The notes beneath the pieces are model-generated. The model worked only from the letters and a program-made list of their open reading frames with translations. It was not told the DNA's origin and did not search any database. 64,000 nucleotides of DNA from Streptomyces inusitatus (GTDB lineage Bacteria; Actinomycetota; Actinomycetes; Streptomycetales; Streptomycetaceae). The DNA lies in contig NZ_BMWG01000025.1 in the NCBI RefSeq assembly GCF_014651115.1, positions 1 through 64,000 of the forward strand. Reading direction: 5' to 3'. Of this stretch, positions 17,452-25,912 are shown piece after piece; the first letter of the stretch is position 1, and the number at the start of each line of letters is the position of its first letter. The position numbers and the translations under genes are program-made.

Positions 17452-19211
17452 GAGCGGCGCTCCTGTCCGGGACGGCCGGGACGGTCGGGACGGTCGTGGT
17501 GGCGGGTCCTGGGGCCGGGCCGGTAGACCGTATGGGAACGGGTCGTTTCGCGCGGTACGGGCCGCTCGGGGACCGGGTCGAAGGTGAGGCGCAGCGGGAG
17601 CCCGGCCCGCTCGGTCAGCCGCTCCAGGGCCGTGAGCTGCCCGGCGGCCTCGGTGCAGCGCCGCCAGTCGAGGTCCCGGTCCGCGTCGGTCTCCTCGCCG
17701 GGGTCCCGCTCGCGGTGCATGGTGACGACCCGCGCGGTCCCGCCGCTCACCAGGAGGCGGAGCCAGTGCTCGTCACCCCAGCCGGGCGGGGTCCAGTCGA
17801 CGGTGGTGGTTCCATCGGTCCCGGCCGTGCCGCTGTCGGCGGGCCGCTCGGCCGCCGGGTCCCCGCTCGCCTCCCGGGCCGCCGCGCGGATCACCTCCGC
17901 CGTATACAGCCGCTGGAGCAGCTCGGTCCGCTCGCCGACCCGGGCGGCGACCCGGGTGCGCAGGGTGTCGCCGAGCGGCTCGCCCCGCTCCAGGACCCGT
18001 TCCAGCGCGGCGATCTCGCCGTCGGCGGCGGGCAGATCGACGGTGCCGTCCGGCGGGGTCCGGCGGAGGAAGTCGAGCTGCTGGGCGGCCCATTCCCCGT
18101 CCGCCCGCAGGCGTTCGGCGGCCCGGGTCATCCGCTCGGCGAACCGTCCGGCCTCGCGCAGATGCCTGCGGGCGGCGGCGGGGCGGGCGGTGACCACTCC
18201 GGCCGCCGCCGTGACCATCTCCTCCAGCAGCCGGTAGTCCGCGAGGGGAAGGTCCCGGGGGAGCCCGGCGAGCAGCTCCCCGCCCAGGCGCAGCACTTCC
18301 TCCTCGGAGAGCGCGTCGGCCGGGGGCGGTACGGAGACCTCGGCGGCGGCCCGGTCGGCCCCGGTCCGCTCGTACTCCGTCAGCGCCCGCCGCCGCCGGG
18401 CGCGCAGCCGGGTGTGCCAGTCGCTGTCGCCGCTGTCGCCGCTGTCACTGCCGTGGCCGCTGCGACCGCTGTCGGAAGCGGCCCCGCCCGCGGCCTCCAT
18501 CGTCGCCCGCGCGAAGGCGGTCTCCGCGTGGCGCAGCGCGGTCCCGGTCTCGGCCAGCCGCTGCCACACCTCCGTCAGTTTCATGCCCACGGGGTTCAGC
18601 GGCGGTGGCAGGTCCGGCGGGTCGGGCGGGCCGTCGGGCCCGGATCCGGCCGGTGGCCCCGCCCGCCGGATCCGGGCCCGCAGCGCGGCGAGCCGGGCGT
18701 TGGTCCGCGCGGCGGCGAAGACGGCCTCCCGCCAGCACTCGGCGGACTGGGCCGCCGTCAGCCGCTCCTGCCGCAGAGCGGCCTGGGACTCGGCGGCCCG
18801 GACGGCGGAGGCGGCGAGGAGCTGGGCCCCGGCCATGGCGGCCCGTCCGGCGAGCAGCGCGCCGCTGAGCGAGCCGAGGCCGATCAGGGCGGGCAGCAGC
18901 AGCTCCTGCGCCTGGTCCAGGGCGGAGTCCAGCAGCTTGCCGCCCGCGTCGGCGACGGAGAAGTCCGGGATCACGTCCGGGATCACGTCCGGGATCACGT
19001 CCGGGATCACGTCCGGGATCACGTCCGGGATCCCGTCTGGGACCGAGAGCCGGGGGAGGGCCCCGGAGACCGCGGTGTCGGCGACGGCCTCCGACACCGC
19101 GTCCGACACGGTCCCCGTACCCGCGTCGGCGGTGCCGGTGAGCGGGGAGGCGGGGAAGTCCACCTGCGCCATGACCTGTTCGACGGTGGGTATGACCAGC
19201 GCGCCGCTCAT
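17448..19211 (-). CDS. Large helical protein with DVIP repeats, unknown function
   Basis: A 587-residue protein I do not recognise. The N-terminal ~90 residues are low complexity, with six consecutive four-residue DVIP-type units (12-bp DNA repeat at 18967-19038). A hydrophobic stretch (LLLPALIGLGSLSGALLAGRAA) may be one membrane segment or a buried helix. The remainder is mostly long Ala/Arg/Glu helices with coiled-coil character (for example ARRHLREAGRFAERMTRAAE), and a basic tail rich in Arg, Pro and Asp. Four-base overlaps with the kinase upstream and AAA+ downstream show obligate co-translation, so it is likely a scaffold or AAA+ substrate of the system. Confidence 0.6.
   Translation of the reverse strand: MSGALVIPTVEQVMAQVDFPASPLTGTADAGTGTVSDAVSEAVADTAVSGALPRLSVPDGIPDVIPDVIPDVIPDVIPDVIPDFSVADAGGKLLDSALDQAQELLLPALIGLGSLSGALLAGRAAMAGAQLLAASAVRAAESQAALRQERLTAAQSAECWREAVFAAARTNARLAALRARIRRAGPPAGSGPDGPPDPPDLPPPLNPVGMKLTEVWQRLAETGTALRHAETAFARATMEAAGGAASDSGRSGHGSDSGDSGDSDWHTRLRARRRRALTEYERTGADRAAAEVSVPPPADALSEEEVLRLGGELLAGLPRDLPLADYRLLEEMVTAAAGVVTARPAAARRHLREAGRFAERMTRAAERLRADGEWAAQQLDFLRRTPPDGTVDLPAADGEIAALERVLERGEPLGDTLRTRVAARVGERTELLQRLYTAEVIRAAAREASGDPAAERPADSGTAGTDGTTTVDWTPPGWGDEHWLRLLVSGGTARVVTMHRERDPGEETDADRDLDWRRCTEAAGQLTALERLTERAGLPLRLTFDPVPERPVPRETTRSHTVYRPGPRTRHHDRPDRPGRPGQERRS
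18967..19038 (-). repeat. 12-bp in-frame tandem repeat encoding DVIP units
   Basis: Five exact copies of GGGATCACGTCC plus one degenerate copy, read on the minus strand as a repeating Asp-Val-Ile-Pro unit. Copy number can change without breaking the frame. Confidence 0.9.
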
Positions 19212-21610
19212 CCGATTCCTCCTCCGTGTGCTGTGGGTCCTGTTGTTCCTCCGCCCGTGCCGCCGCGCAGGTCGGAGAGGTGCAGATGCCAGCGGTGCAG
19301 CCTGCGTACGGTCCACCAGGCGAGCCCGGCGACGGTCGCGGCGGGCCAGAGCCAGGCCGCGTACACCAGCGTGAGCAGGAGCAGTCCGAGCGGCGGCAGG
19401 ATCAGCAGGCCCCGGACCGGGAAGCGGGACCCAGGCTGCCGGACGAAGCGGGCGAAGGGCAGCGCGCGGTCGATCACCAGCCCGGCGAGCGAGCGGTCCG
19501 GGTGGTAGGAGGGGCTGCCGATGCGGTACGCGGTCCACAGTTCGAGGGCGAGCACGGCCGCCGAGCCGGGGACCGCCAGCAGCCAGCCGGTGAGGACGCT
19601 GCGCTGGTCCGCCAGGCCGAACACATCGCTGAGGCCGATGACGAAGATCCAGGGGAGGATCAGCGCCGCGGCCCCGCCGACGGCCCAGCCGAGGGTGGCC
19701 GGCAGGTCCTGGCGGCGCAGCCACAGCGCCGCCGCGTCCAGGTCCCGCCGCTGCCGCAGGACCGCGCGGTCGGCCTCGTACCGGGCCTGCGCCTCCCAGG
19801 ACTCGCGCTCGGCGAGGAAGGCGAGGCGCAGGCCGAGATGGGTCCGTACGTCGTCGGTCTCGTCCGCCACCAGCCTGCGGTACCAGCCGACCGGTCGCGG
19901 CAGCCGCCCGAGCACCTCCCGCGCGGGATCCGCGAGTCTGCCCCGGCTCCGCTCGGGCTCGGCGGCCAGCGACAGCAGCGCGGCCCGGCGCGCCTCGTCC
20001 AGCCGGGCGGCGGTGCGGACCTCGTCCCTGACCCGCGCGGGCCAGCCGGACTCGGCGATCAGCTCGTCGACGCCGTGCTCCCAGCGGGAGAGCGCAGAGA
20101 TCCACCGCCGGTGCACCCCCTGGAGGCCCTCGCCGCCCGGCCGGTGCTCCAGCAGCGGCAGGATGGTGTGCGCGCCCAGGTCCGCCACGACGGAGCGGGC
20201 GAAGGCATCGCCCCGGCCGGCCTCCCGCAGCAGTTCCCGCAGCCCGGCGCGGTCGAGCGGCACCCCCCGGTAGGAGGCGTCGAGCGTCGGGCCGAGCCAG
20301 GAGATCAGCCGTACCAGGGTCGCGGGCCCGGGCTCGTGCGCCAGCAGGCCCAGCAGGGCCGTCAGCTCACCGGCGTCCCGCCCGGGCGCGCCCTCGAACT
20401 GCCGCAGCCAGAGGGTGAACTCCTCCCGGCCGCGCCGTCCGGCCAGGGCCGCCCCGGCGCGCCGCCAGTTCTCGCCGAAGGCCCTGGCGAGCCGCGCGGG
20501 GCGGGTGTACTCCTCGCCGAGGAAGGCGTACGGCGCGATGCCGGGGCTCCGCTCCGGATCCGGACCCGGGTCCGGGGCCCCTGCGGTCCCGCCCGGCTCG
20601 GCCGGCTCGGCCGGGGCGACCGGCGGGGAGCCGCCGGCCAGCCACTCGGCCACTTCGGCGGAGCCCCAGCGGTGATCGGGGTCGCGGGTGAGCAGCCCCC
20701 GGCAGAGCAGCAGCAGCCGGCGGTCGGCGATCCGGGAGAGATCGGGGGCGCGGGAGCTGATCTCCTCCCGGACGAAGTCGTTGTCGGTGTACGGGACGGG
20801 GTGCCGGCCCCCGGCCATCTCCGCGACGATCATGCCGAGCGACCACCAGTCGGCGGGCGGATGGACGAGCTGGTTGCGCAGCGAAGCCTGCGGCGACATG
20901 TAGAGGGCCGTGCCCGCCCAGCGCTCGCCCCTCAGGAACCGCTCCTCGGGGGCGTGCGCCGAGACGCCGAAGTCGACCAGGACCAGCGAGGGTTCGGCCG
21001 GGTCCAGACTGCCGAGGACGACATTGGCCGGGCTGAGGTCCCGGTGCACGATGCCCAGTTCGTGCAGGGCCGTCAGGGCCTGGTGCAGCTGTTGTACGAC
21101 CCGGCGGGTGAAGTCCGGGCCGGCCGGTCCCGCGCCGTCGCGCAGCCGGGTCGCGAGGTCGGTCTCGCCGTAGGAGGGGGCGAGGTCGTAGGGGTGGCCG
21201 TCGGCCCCGGTGAGGCCGGTCTCGCCGTAGTGGGTGAGATGCGGCAGGGCGCGCTCCCGCAGCGGCCCCCACACCAGCGGGTCCGGGGCGTGGTCGCGGT
21301 CGTACCACTTGAGGACGTGGGTGCTGCCGTCGCCGATGTCCTCGACCCGGAAGACGGCGGCCTGGTAGGCGTGTTCCGGGCGGCGCAGCACGGCCCGCAG
21401 CCGGAAGCGGTCGCGCAGCGAGAGCGGAAGCTGTCCGGTGTCGCCCCGGGGCGGGCCCGCGCCGGGAGGGCCGCCCGCGGTGTGGCTCTCGTGCTCGGTG
21501 GGCGGCGGCGGCTCGGGGCCCTCGTACTCGGTGGGAGGCGGTGGCGGAGGCGTCGGTGGCGGTGGCGTCGGCGGGTTCGGTTCTGATTCTCGTTCCGGTG
21601 GAAGGGTCAC
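19208..21610 (-). CDS. Membrane-anchored Ser/Thr protein kinase
   Basis: An 800-residue kinase. A Pro-rich N-terminus precedes a Hanks-type kinase domain at about 65-340: HVLKWY supplies the ATP lysine, the catalytic loop is HRDLSPANV, the metal-binding motif is DFG, and GTALYMSPQ is the P+1 region. A helical region of ~300 residues follows, then about four membrane segments (LGWAVGGAAALILPWIFVIG; WLLAVPGSAAVLALEL; LLILPPLGLLLLTLVYAAWL and the next stretch) near the C-terminus. It lacks PASTA domains, so it is not a PknB homologue. The GTG at 21610 is chosen for GAGGTG six or seven bases upstream. It heads an operon ending in an FHA protein, its likely reader. Confidence 0.88.
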   Translation of the reverse strand: MTLPPERESEPNPPTPPPPTPPPPPPTEYEGPEPPPPTEHESHTAGGPPGAGPPRGDTGQLPLSLRDRFRLRAVLRRPEHAYQAAVFRVEDIGDGSTHVLKWYDRDHAPDPLVWGPLRERALPHLTHYGETGLTGADGHPYDLAPSYGETDLATRLRDGAGPAGPDFTRRVVQQLHQALTALHELGIVHRDLSPANVVLGSLDPAEPSLVLVDFGVSAHAPEERFLRGERWAGTALYMSPQASLRNQLVHPPADWWSLGMIVAEMAGGRHPVPYTDNDFVREEISSRAPDLSRIADRRLLLLCRGLLTRDPDHRWGSAEVAEWLAGGSPPVAPAEPAEPGGTAGAPDPGPDPERSPGIAPYAFLGEEYTRPARLARAFGENWRRAGAALAGRRGREEFTLWLRQFEGAPGRDAGELTALLGLLAHEPGPATLVRLISWLGPTLDASYRGVPLDRAGLRELLREAGRGDAFARSVVADLGAHTILPLLEHRPGGEGLQGVHRRWISALSRWEHGVDELIAESGWPARVRDEVRTAARLDEARRAALLSLAAEPERSRGRLADPAREVLGRLPRPVGWYRRLVADETDDVRTHLGLRLAFLAERESWEAQARYEADRAVLRQRRDLDAAALWLRRQDLPATLGWAVGGAAALILPWIFVIGLSDVFGLADQRSVLTGWLLAVPGSAAVLALELWTAYRIGSPSYHPDRSLAGLVIDRALPFARFVRQPGSRFPVRGLLILPPLGLLLLTLVYAAWLWPAATVAGLAWWTVRRLHRWHLHLSDLRGGTGGGTTGPTAHGGGIG

Positions 21611-22079
21611 ATCAGTCACCTCGTACACGGGCGGGCCGATTCCGGGCGCGGGTCTTCCCGTACCGCATTCCGCGATCGGGGGAACCGGTTCCGTCGATCG
21701 CCGCGAAACCGCTCCGGAACCCGGCCCGGCATCGGTGTCGGTGTCGGTGTCGGTGTCCAAACCCTCCCCGGTGCGGCGGCGGGAATGCGCGGAGCACCTG
21801 CGGAGCAAATACGGAACAGTGCGTTCGGCGACCGGGGCGATGGAATTGGACCGCGTGGTTCCGCCAAATCCCCTGCGGTATCGCGGCGATGGTAGCGAAA
21901 CAGCGCCAATCGGGAGAGGGATTTCCACGCTTCTCATGGTTTCCCGCATTTCCCCCGGGAGCGGGAGCCGCCTGTGCTACGGGGCCGAGCGGCGGCCCGG
22001 TCGCGGCGGGTGCGAATCCGTACGGTCCCGTAGCGCGAAACCATCGCCCCGGCAGCGCGTGCTCGCTAGCCTGGTCGCC
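21611..22079. promoter_or_regulatory. Divergent intergenic region between kinase and macro-domain genes
   Basis: About 470 bp without a convincing gene. It includes a short hexamer repeat (GTGTCG/GTGTCC units near 21735-21760) and somewhat AT-richer patches around 21800-21960. It must contain the kinase-operon promoter leftwards and the macro-gene promoter rightwards (TAGCCT at 22067-22072). I see no clear shared operator. Confidence 0.5.
22067..22079 (+). promoter_or_regulatory. -10 element of a leaderless promoter for the macro-domain gene
   Basis: TAGCCT at 22067-22072 lies exactly seven bases before the ATG, with no ribosome binding site between them. This places the transcription start at or beside the start codon. 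The same spacing recurs at dnaX, purD and purF. Confidence 0.5.
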
Positions 22080-23186
22080 ATGAGTCAGGAGCAGTCGCCC
22101 GTCAGTCTCCCCTCCTACGACCAACTCATCGACGAACTGCGGATACTGCGCCGCATCGGCCTGGCCGGACTGCGCGGGGCCGACTTTCCGGCGCTGCGCG
22201 CGGCCGCCCTCGCCGGAGGCTTCAGCGCGGGCCCCGACAGCGTCCCGGCGGGCATCGAGGCGCTGCTCGGGGAGGCCGTCCGGCGGCTCGGCGAGAAGGA
22301 TCTCCTCGGCCGCGCCGCGGCCCACGCCTTCGGGCTGCTCCCCGACCGCCGGGGAGACCCGGCCTATGAGCGCCGCAAGGCGGCGGCGGGGGTGTACGGG
22401 GTGACCCCCGAGCGGTTCCGCAAGCACCAGGAGCCGCAGGTCGTCCAGCAGCTCGCGGAGGCGGTGCTGGCCGTGCTGCGGAATCCGGTGCGGGAGCCGG
22501 CCCCCGCCTTCACGGGCCAGAACAGGGGCGGCGGCCTCAGGACCGCCGGTCTCGAACCGCCGCTGCGGGTCGAGCGGGTGCCGGTGGACGCCTCCACCAG
22601 CTTCACGCTCCATGTCTCTCCCATAGAGCTGCTGCGGGACATCGACATCCTCGTCTCCTCGGAGAACGTCTATCTGGAGATGTCCAAGACCTTCCGCCCC
22701 ACGGTCTCCGGCTCGCTCCGGCTGGCCGCCGCCGTGCGCGACCCGGCCGGGGAGATCGTGGACGACGTCCTCGTCCGGGAGCTGGGGGACTGGCTGCGCG
22801 CCAACGGCCGCCCGGGGCTGCCGGTGCGCTCGGGCACCGTGGTGCCCACCTCGCCGGGGGCGCTGGCCGCGCGCGGGGTGCGGCGGATCTACCACGCGGC
22901 GGTGGCCACGCCCTACGAGGACACCTACCGGGTCGGGCCGGAGAGCATCGCCCGCGCGGTGGCCTCCTGCTTCGCGCTCGCCCGCGAGGAGGAGGCGAGG
23001 GAGGGCCGCCGGCTCTCCTCGCTCTGCTTCCCGCTGCTCGGCGCGGGCCGCGGCGGGCTGACGCCCGTGGTCAGCGCGACCTGGCTGCGCTGGGCGATCC
23101 GCGACGAGCTGGCCCGGGACCCGGACCGGCAGGTGCACATGGTGGTCCGGGACCGGGAGATGGCGCGGGCCGTCGGCGCGCTCTGA
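22080..23186 (+). CDS. Macro-domain (ADP-ribose-binding) protein with helical N-terminal domain
   Basis: A 368-residue protein. Residues 1-150 form an Ala/Leu-rich helical domain of unknown role (LIDELRILRRIGLAGLRGAD; GVYGVTPERFRKHQ). The C-terminal ~200 residues are a macro domain. DIDILVSSENVY is the first strand with the adenine-contacting Asn; GTVVPTSPGALAARGVRRIYHA is the second signature; SLCFPLLGAGRGGL is the Gly-rich phosphate loop. Macro domains bind or remove ADP-ribose and its derivatives. It is divergent from the kinase operon. Its activity may connect to NAD/ADP-ribose signals, such as those a RES or ADP-ribosylating effector would create; that link is inference. Confidence 0.85.
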   Translation: MSQEQSPVSLPSYDQLIDELRILRRIGLAGLRGADFPALRAAALAGGFSAGPDSVPAGIEALLGEAVRRLGEKDLLGRAAAHAFGLLPDRRGDPAYERRKAAAGVYGVTPERFRKHQEPQVVQQLAEAVLAVLRNPVREPAPAFTGQNRGGGLRTAGLEPPLRVERVPVDASTSFTLHVSPIELLRDIDILVSSENVYLEMSKTFRPTVSGSLRLAAAVRDPAGEIVDDVLVRELGDWLRANGRPGLPVRSGTVVPTSPGALAARGVRRIYHAAVATPYEDTYRVGPESIARAVASCFALAREEEAREGRRLSSLCFPLLGAGRGGLTPVVSATWLRWAIRDELARDPDRQVHMVVRDREMARAVGAL

Positions 23187-23210
23187 AGCCCCCGCGCGGC
23201 CCCGGGGGCT
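23187..23210. terminator. Short bidirectional hairpin between convergent genes
   Basis: An 8-bp perfect stem (AGCCCCCG / CGGGGGCT) immediately after the macro-domain stop codon and before the convergent radical-SAM gene end at 23227. Confidence 0.55.
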
Positions 23211-23226
23211 CCCGGCGGGACACGGC

Positions 23227-24000
23227 CTACGGTCGCCAGCTGCGCCTGTCGAGCCGGATCCCCGCGCGGGCCAGCCGCCTTTCCAGCGCGGCGAGTTCAC
23301 CGCGCAGGGGCACCCCGTACAGCCGTACATCGCTCTCTCCCTCGGCCAGATGGGTCTGTAGTCGGGGGCCCTCGTCGGTCCGCTCCAGATGCGCCGCGTA
23401 CCGCGCCCGCCCCAGCTCCGTGCGCGGCCGCAGCCGCTGGTTCGCCGAGCCCCGCCACACCAGCGCGGTCGGCTCGGCGATCCGGAAGCGCCCGGTCACC
23501 AGGGCGTCCGCGAGGCGAACGGCGGCCGTGCGCGACGGATTCCGGTCGATCTCCTCGTCCTCGTACCCCGTGTAGAGGAGGAGATCGGCGGCCCGGGAGC
23601 CCGCCGCGAGCGCCTCGTCCCGGATCGCGGCGGCCCCCGCGAGCAGCGCGCCGAGCCCGGCCGGCTGATCCAGCGGCTCGCCGCCGCTGACGGTCAGCCC
23701 GTCGGCCCCGGCGGCCAGCGCCGCGCGCCAGAGCGCCAGCAGGGACGGCACCGGGTGGCCGGAGCCGCCCAGCGGGTCCCAGGTGTGCCGGGACATACAG
23801 CCCGGACAGGCCAGGGCGCACCCCTGGAGCCAGACGACGAACCGGCGGCCCGGCCCCAGGGTCCGTACCGGGAAATGCGTCCCGCTGATCCGCAGCGAAG
23901 CCCCAGCAGCCCCTTTCGCAAGGGCAGCCCCACCAGTTTCTAATTCCCCTGTGGTCCCATTCCTTTCGGCGGATCCGCCGGGTCCGATGACTCCGTCCAT
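23227..24000 (-). CDS. Radical-SAM/4Fe-4S single-cluster protein (NrdG-like)
   Basis: A 257-residue protein resembling activating enzymes of anaerobic ribonucleotide reductase and other short radical-SAM proteins. The cluster motif CALACPGC (Cys61, Cys65, Cys68; CxxxCxxC) is intact, and the SAM-binding GGE motif appears as TVSGGEPLDQP. The C-terminal third is divergent. No nrdD-type reductase is in the window, so it is unlikely to serve nucleotide metabolism here. Its place between a macro-domain gene and a vWA-like lipoprotein operon suggests it modifies a protein of this system. ATG 24000 follows AGGGAGAGG. The first ~35 residues are low complexity. Confidence 0.82.
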   Translation of the reverse strand: MDGVIGPGGSAERNGTTGELETGGAALAKGAAGASLRISGTHFPVRTLGPGRRFVVWLQGCALACPGCMSRHTWDPLGGSGHPVPSLLALWRAALAAGADGLTVSGGEPLDQPAGLGALLAGAAAIRDEALAAGSRAADLLLYTGYEDEEIDRNPSRTAAVRLADALVTGRFRIAEPTALVWRGSANQRLRPRTELGRARYAAHLERTDEGPRLQTHLAEGESDVRLYGVPLRGELAALERRLARAGIRLDRRSWRP

Positions 24001-24413
24001 CCGGCCTCTCCCTTTCCCCGGCCGCCGTGTTCCCCCAATTCCATGATCGGCAGAACTCCGGCCCCGGAACCATTTCAGTATGGCCCGCTCCGGGACGCCG
24101 GTACGGGCGTTCTCCGGTCGGCTTCCGGGCGACTTCGGGAGGGTTACGGAAAAGGGGCGTTCACGGGTACGGAAGGGGGAAACCTCCGCTACGCTCCTGC
24201 CAGTTGTCGCCACCGCCCGACGGTGACTCCGCCGGGGGCGGAGACGGAACACCGGATCCCTGTCCGGTCCGGATCAGAGCCGAACTCCCGTTCGCGTTCC
24301 CGTGGGGGCGGTATCGCGCGACAGTCTCCGTCCGGCGTGTGCGAGAACGGCGAACACCTCTCAGTCCGGCGGCGTGGAATTCACCGCCGGGGAAAAACGG
24401 GGGAAAGAAATCC
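24001..24413. promoter_or_regulatory. Divergent intergenic region, radical-SAM gene versus lipoprotein operon
   Basis: About 410 bp with no gene I can support. The composition is less G+C-rich than its neighbours in patches, for example near 24040-24100 and 24380-24413. It should carry promoters in both directions. TACGCT at about 24193-24198 is a possible -10 for the rightward operon, but no matching -35 is evident. Confidence 0.4.
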
Positions 24414-25133
24414 ATGATCAGATCCGACAGCGTCAACACGGTCGCCCGGCAGGGCGCCCTCGGCCCCTTCGCCCGCACCGCCGCCGCCCGGCGCGGCAGG
24501 CGCGACGGGGCCCGGGGCGTCCCCCGGGTGCCGCTCGCGGCGGCGGGCGCGGCCCCGCCCGGGATCGGCACCGGCACCGGCACCGGCATCGGTGCCGTGC
24601 CCGTCCCTCTCGCCGTCCTGCCCGACACCGATCCCGTCCTGCTGACCCCCTATGTGACCGTGGTGCGTCAGACCGCCCGCCGCGCCACCGAACAGCTGCG
24701 CGCCACACTGATCCGCCGGGAGCACGGCCTGCTCACCCGGCTGCGCGCGGAGTCCGTACGGGTCGTCACCCAGTACGACGTGCGCCTGGACCCGATGCCC
24801 GCCGCGCTGGCCCGCTACGGCCACTGGGTGGGCCAGTGGCGTACCAGCACCGATGTGTGCCGCTCCCGGGCCCAGGCGGTCGTCGACCGGTCCAATCAGC
24901 AACTCGCCTGCTACTGGGAGGGCTTGTGCGCCTCCCATCAGCAGCTCTCCCGGCTCGGCCGGGGGCCGGGGCCGGACTGGCTGCCCGGCCGGATGGAGCT
25001 GGACGAGAGCTGGCGGCGGCCGGAGACCTGGCTGCTGGACGACGACGCGGACGCCGGTACGGCGACCTCCCGCGCCCTGCGCATCCTCGACCGACAGAAC
25101 TCCGGCTCCGCCGGGGGGAGGACCGCCCGATGA
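24414..25133 (+). CDS. Conserved protein of unknown function in vWA/lipoprotein operon
   Basis: A 239-residue protein I do not recognise. The first ~70 residues are basic and low complexity, with a GTGTGTGIG run. The central part is helical (YVTVVRQTARRATEQLRATL; RREHGLLTRLRAESVRVVTQ), followed by a region with cysteines (DVCRSRAQ, LACYWEGLCASHQQ) and an acidic segment near the end. No catalytic motif is visible. ATG 24414 has GGGAAAG upstream. It overlaps the lipoprotein gene by four bases, so the two are translated together. Confidence 0.6.
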   Translation: MIRSDSVNTVARQGALGPFARTAAARRGRRDGARGVPRVPLAAAGAAPPGIGTGTGTGIGAVPVPLAVLPDTDPVLLTPYVTVVRQTARRATEQLRATLIRREHGLLTRLRAESVRVVTQYDVRLDPMPAALARYGHWVGQWRTSTDVCRSRAQAVVDRSNQQLACYWEGLCASHQQLSRLGRGPGPDWLPGRMELDESWRRPETWLLDDDADAGTATSRALRILDRQNSGSAGGRTAR

Positions 25134-25912
25134 ACCCTCGCCCGCATCCGCACCGCCGTTCCGCCGCTCTCGGGAGGGCCGCCCGCCGGACCCTTCCCGC
25201 GGCGCTGGCGCTCGTACTCCCCCTGACCGCCACCGTCTCCTGCGGACTCAACGACGAACCGGAGCGCCACACCCGCGCCTGCGGGGTCGTCGTCGACGGC
25301 TCGGGATCGGCCGCCGCCACCAAGGACGGCTTCGACGCCGAGGCCAAACTCCGCGCCAAACTGGAGAAGTTCCTCGCCGACAACGAGTGCCGCACCGCCT
25401 ACTTCGCCCCCATCACCCGGGTCTCCCAGGCCTCCAAGTGCCAGATCTCCGAGATCGACCTCGACCCCGACCTGCCGGGGACCGCCGACCGGGACCGCAC
25501 CAGGACCGCGCTGCGCGCCGCCGCGCTCACCGGCGCGCGCAAGCTGCTGAAGTGCGCGCAGAAGGAGGAGCCCGGCTCCGACGTCATCGGCGGACTCGCC
25601 CGGATCGCGCTCTCCCGGCCCTCCGGCGAGGACCGGTCCTTCTCGCTGCTCGTGGTCAGCGACTTCCAGCAGAACGACCCCGAATTCCGGCTGGGACGCC
25701 AGGACCTGAGCACCGGGGCCCGCCGCGAGGCCGCCGTGGACACGCTGCTGAAGTCCCACGACATCCCGGATCTGGCGGGCGCGGACATCCATCCGGTCGG
25801 CTACGGAATGAAGTTCGACACCAAGACCTCGCGCTACCGGCAGTTCGACGCCTTCTGGACAGAGCTGCTGGAAGGGAGGATGAAGGCCCGTGTCCACACC
25901 ACCTACCGTTGA
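25130..25912 (+). CDS. Lipoprotein with vWA-like domain
   Basis: A 260-residue exported protein. The N-terminus has a Sec signal with lipobox LTATVSCG, so it should be lipid-anchored on the outer face of the membrane. The mature part begins ACGVVVDGSGSAAA; DGSGS resembles the DxSxS metal-binding (MIDAS) motif of von Willebrand factor A domains. LLVVSDFQQND fits a later core strand of that fold. vWA domains recruit protein partners through a metal ion. It overlaps the genes on both sides. ATG 25130 follows a strong GGGGGGAGGA site. The vWA assignment is by motif only. Confidence 0.7.
   Translation: MNPRPHPHRRSAALGRAARRTLPAALALVLPLTATVSCGLNDEPERHTRACGVVVDGSGSAAATKDGFDAEAKLRAKLEKFLADNECRTAYFAPITRVSQASKCQISEIDLDPDLPGTADRDRTRTALRAAALTGARKLLKCAQKEEPGSDVIGGLARIALSRPSGEDRSFSLLVVSDFQQNDPEFRLGRQDLSTGARREAAVDTLLKSHDIPDLAGADIHPVGYGMKFDTKTSRYRQFDAFWTELLEGRMKARVHTTYR

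Noticed and set aside
21629..21949. N-terminal extension of the kinase gene
   Set aside because: The frame stays open to 21949, but the translation is low complexity with a TD repeat from intergenic DNA, and a good ribosome binding site supports the GTG at 21610.
23227..24000. Anaerobic ribonucleotide reductase activase (nrdG)
   Set aside because: The cluster motif is similar, but no nrdD gene is present and the context is the signalling cluster; only the radical-SAM fold is claimed.
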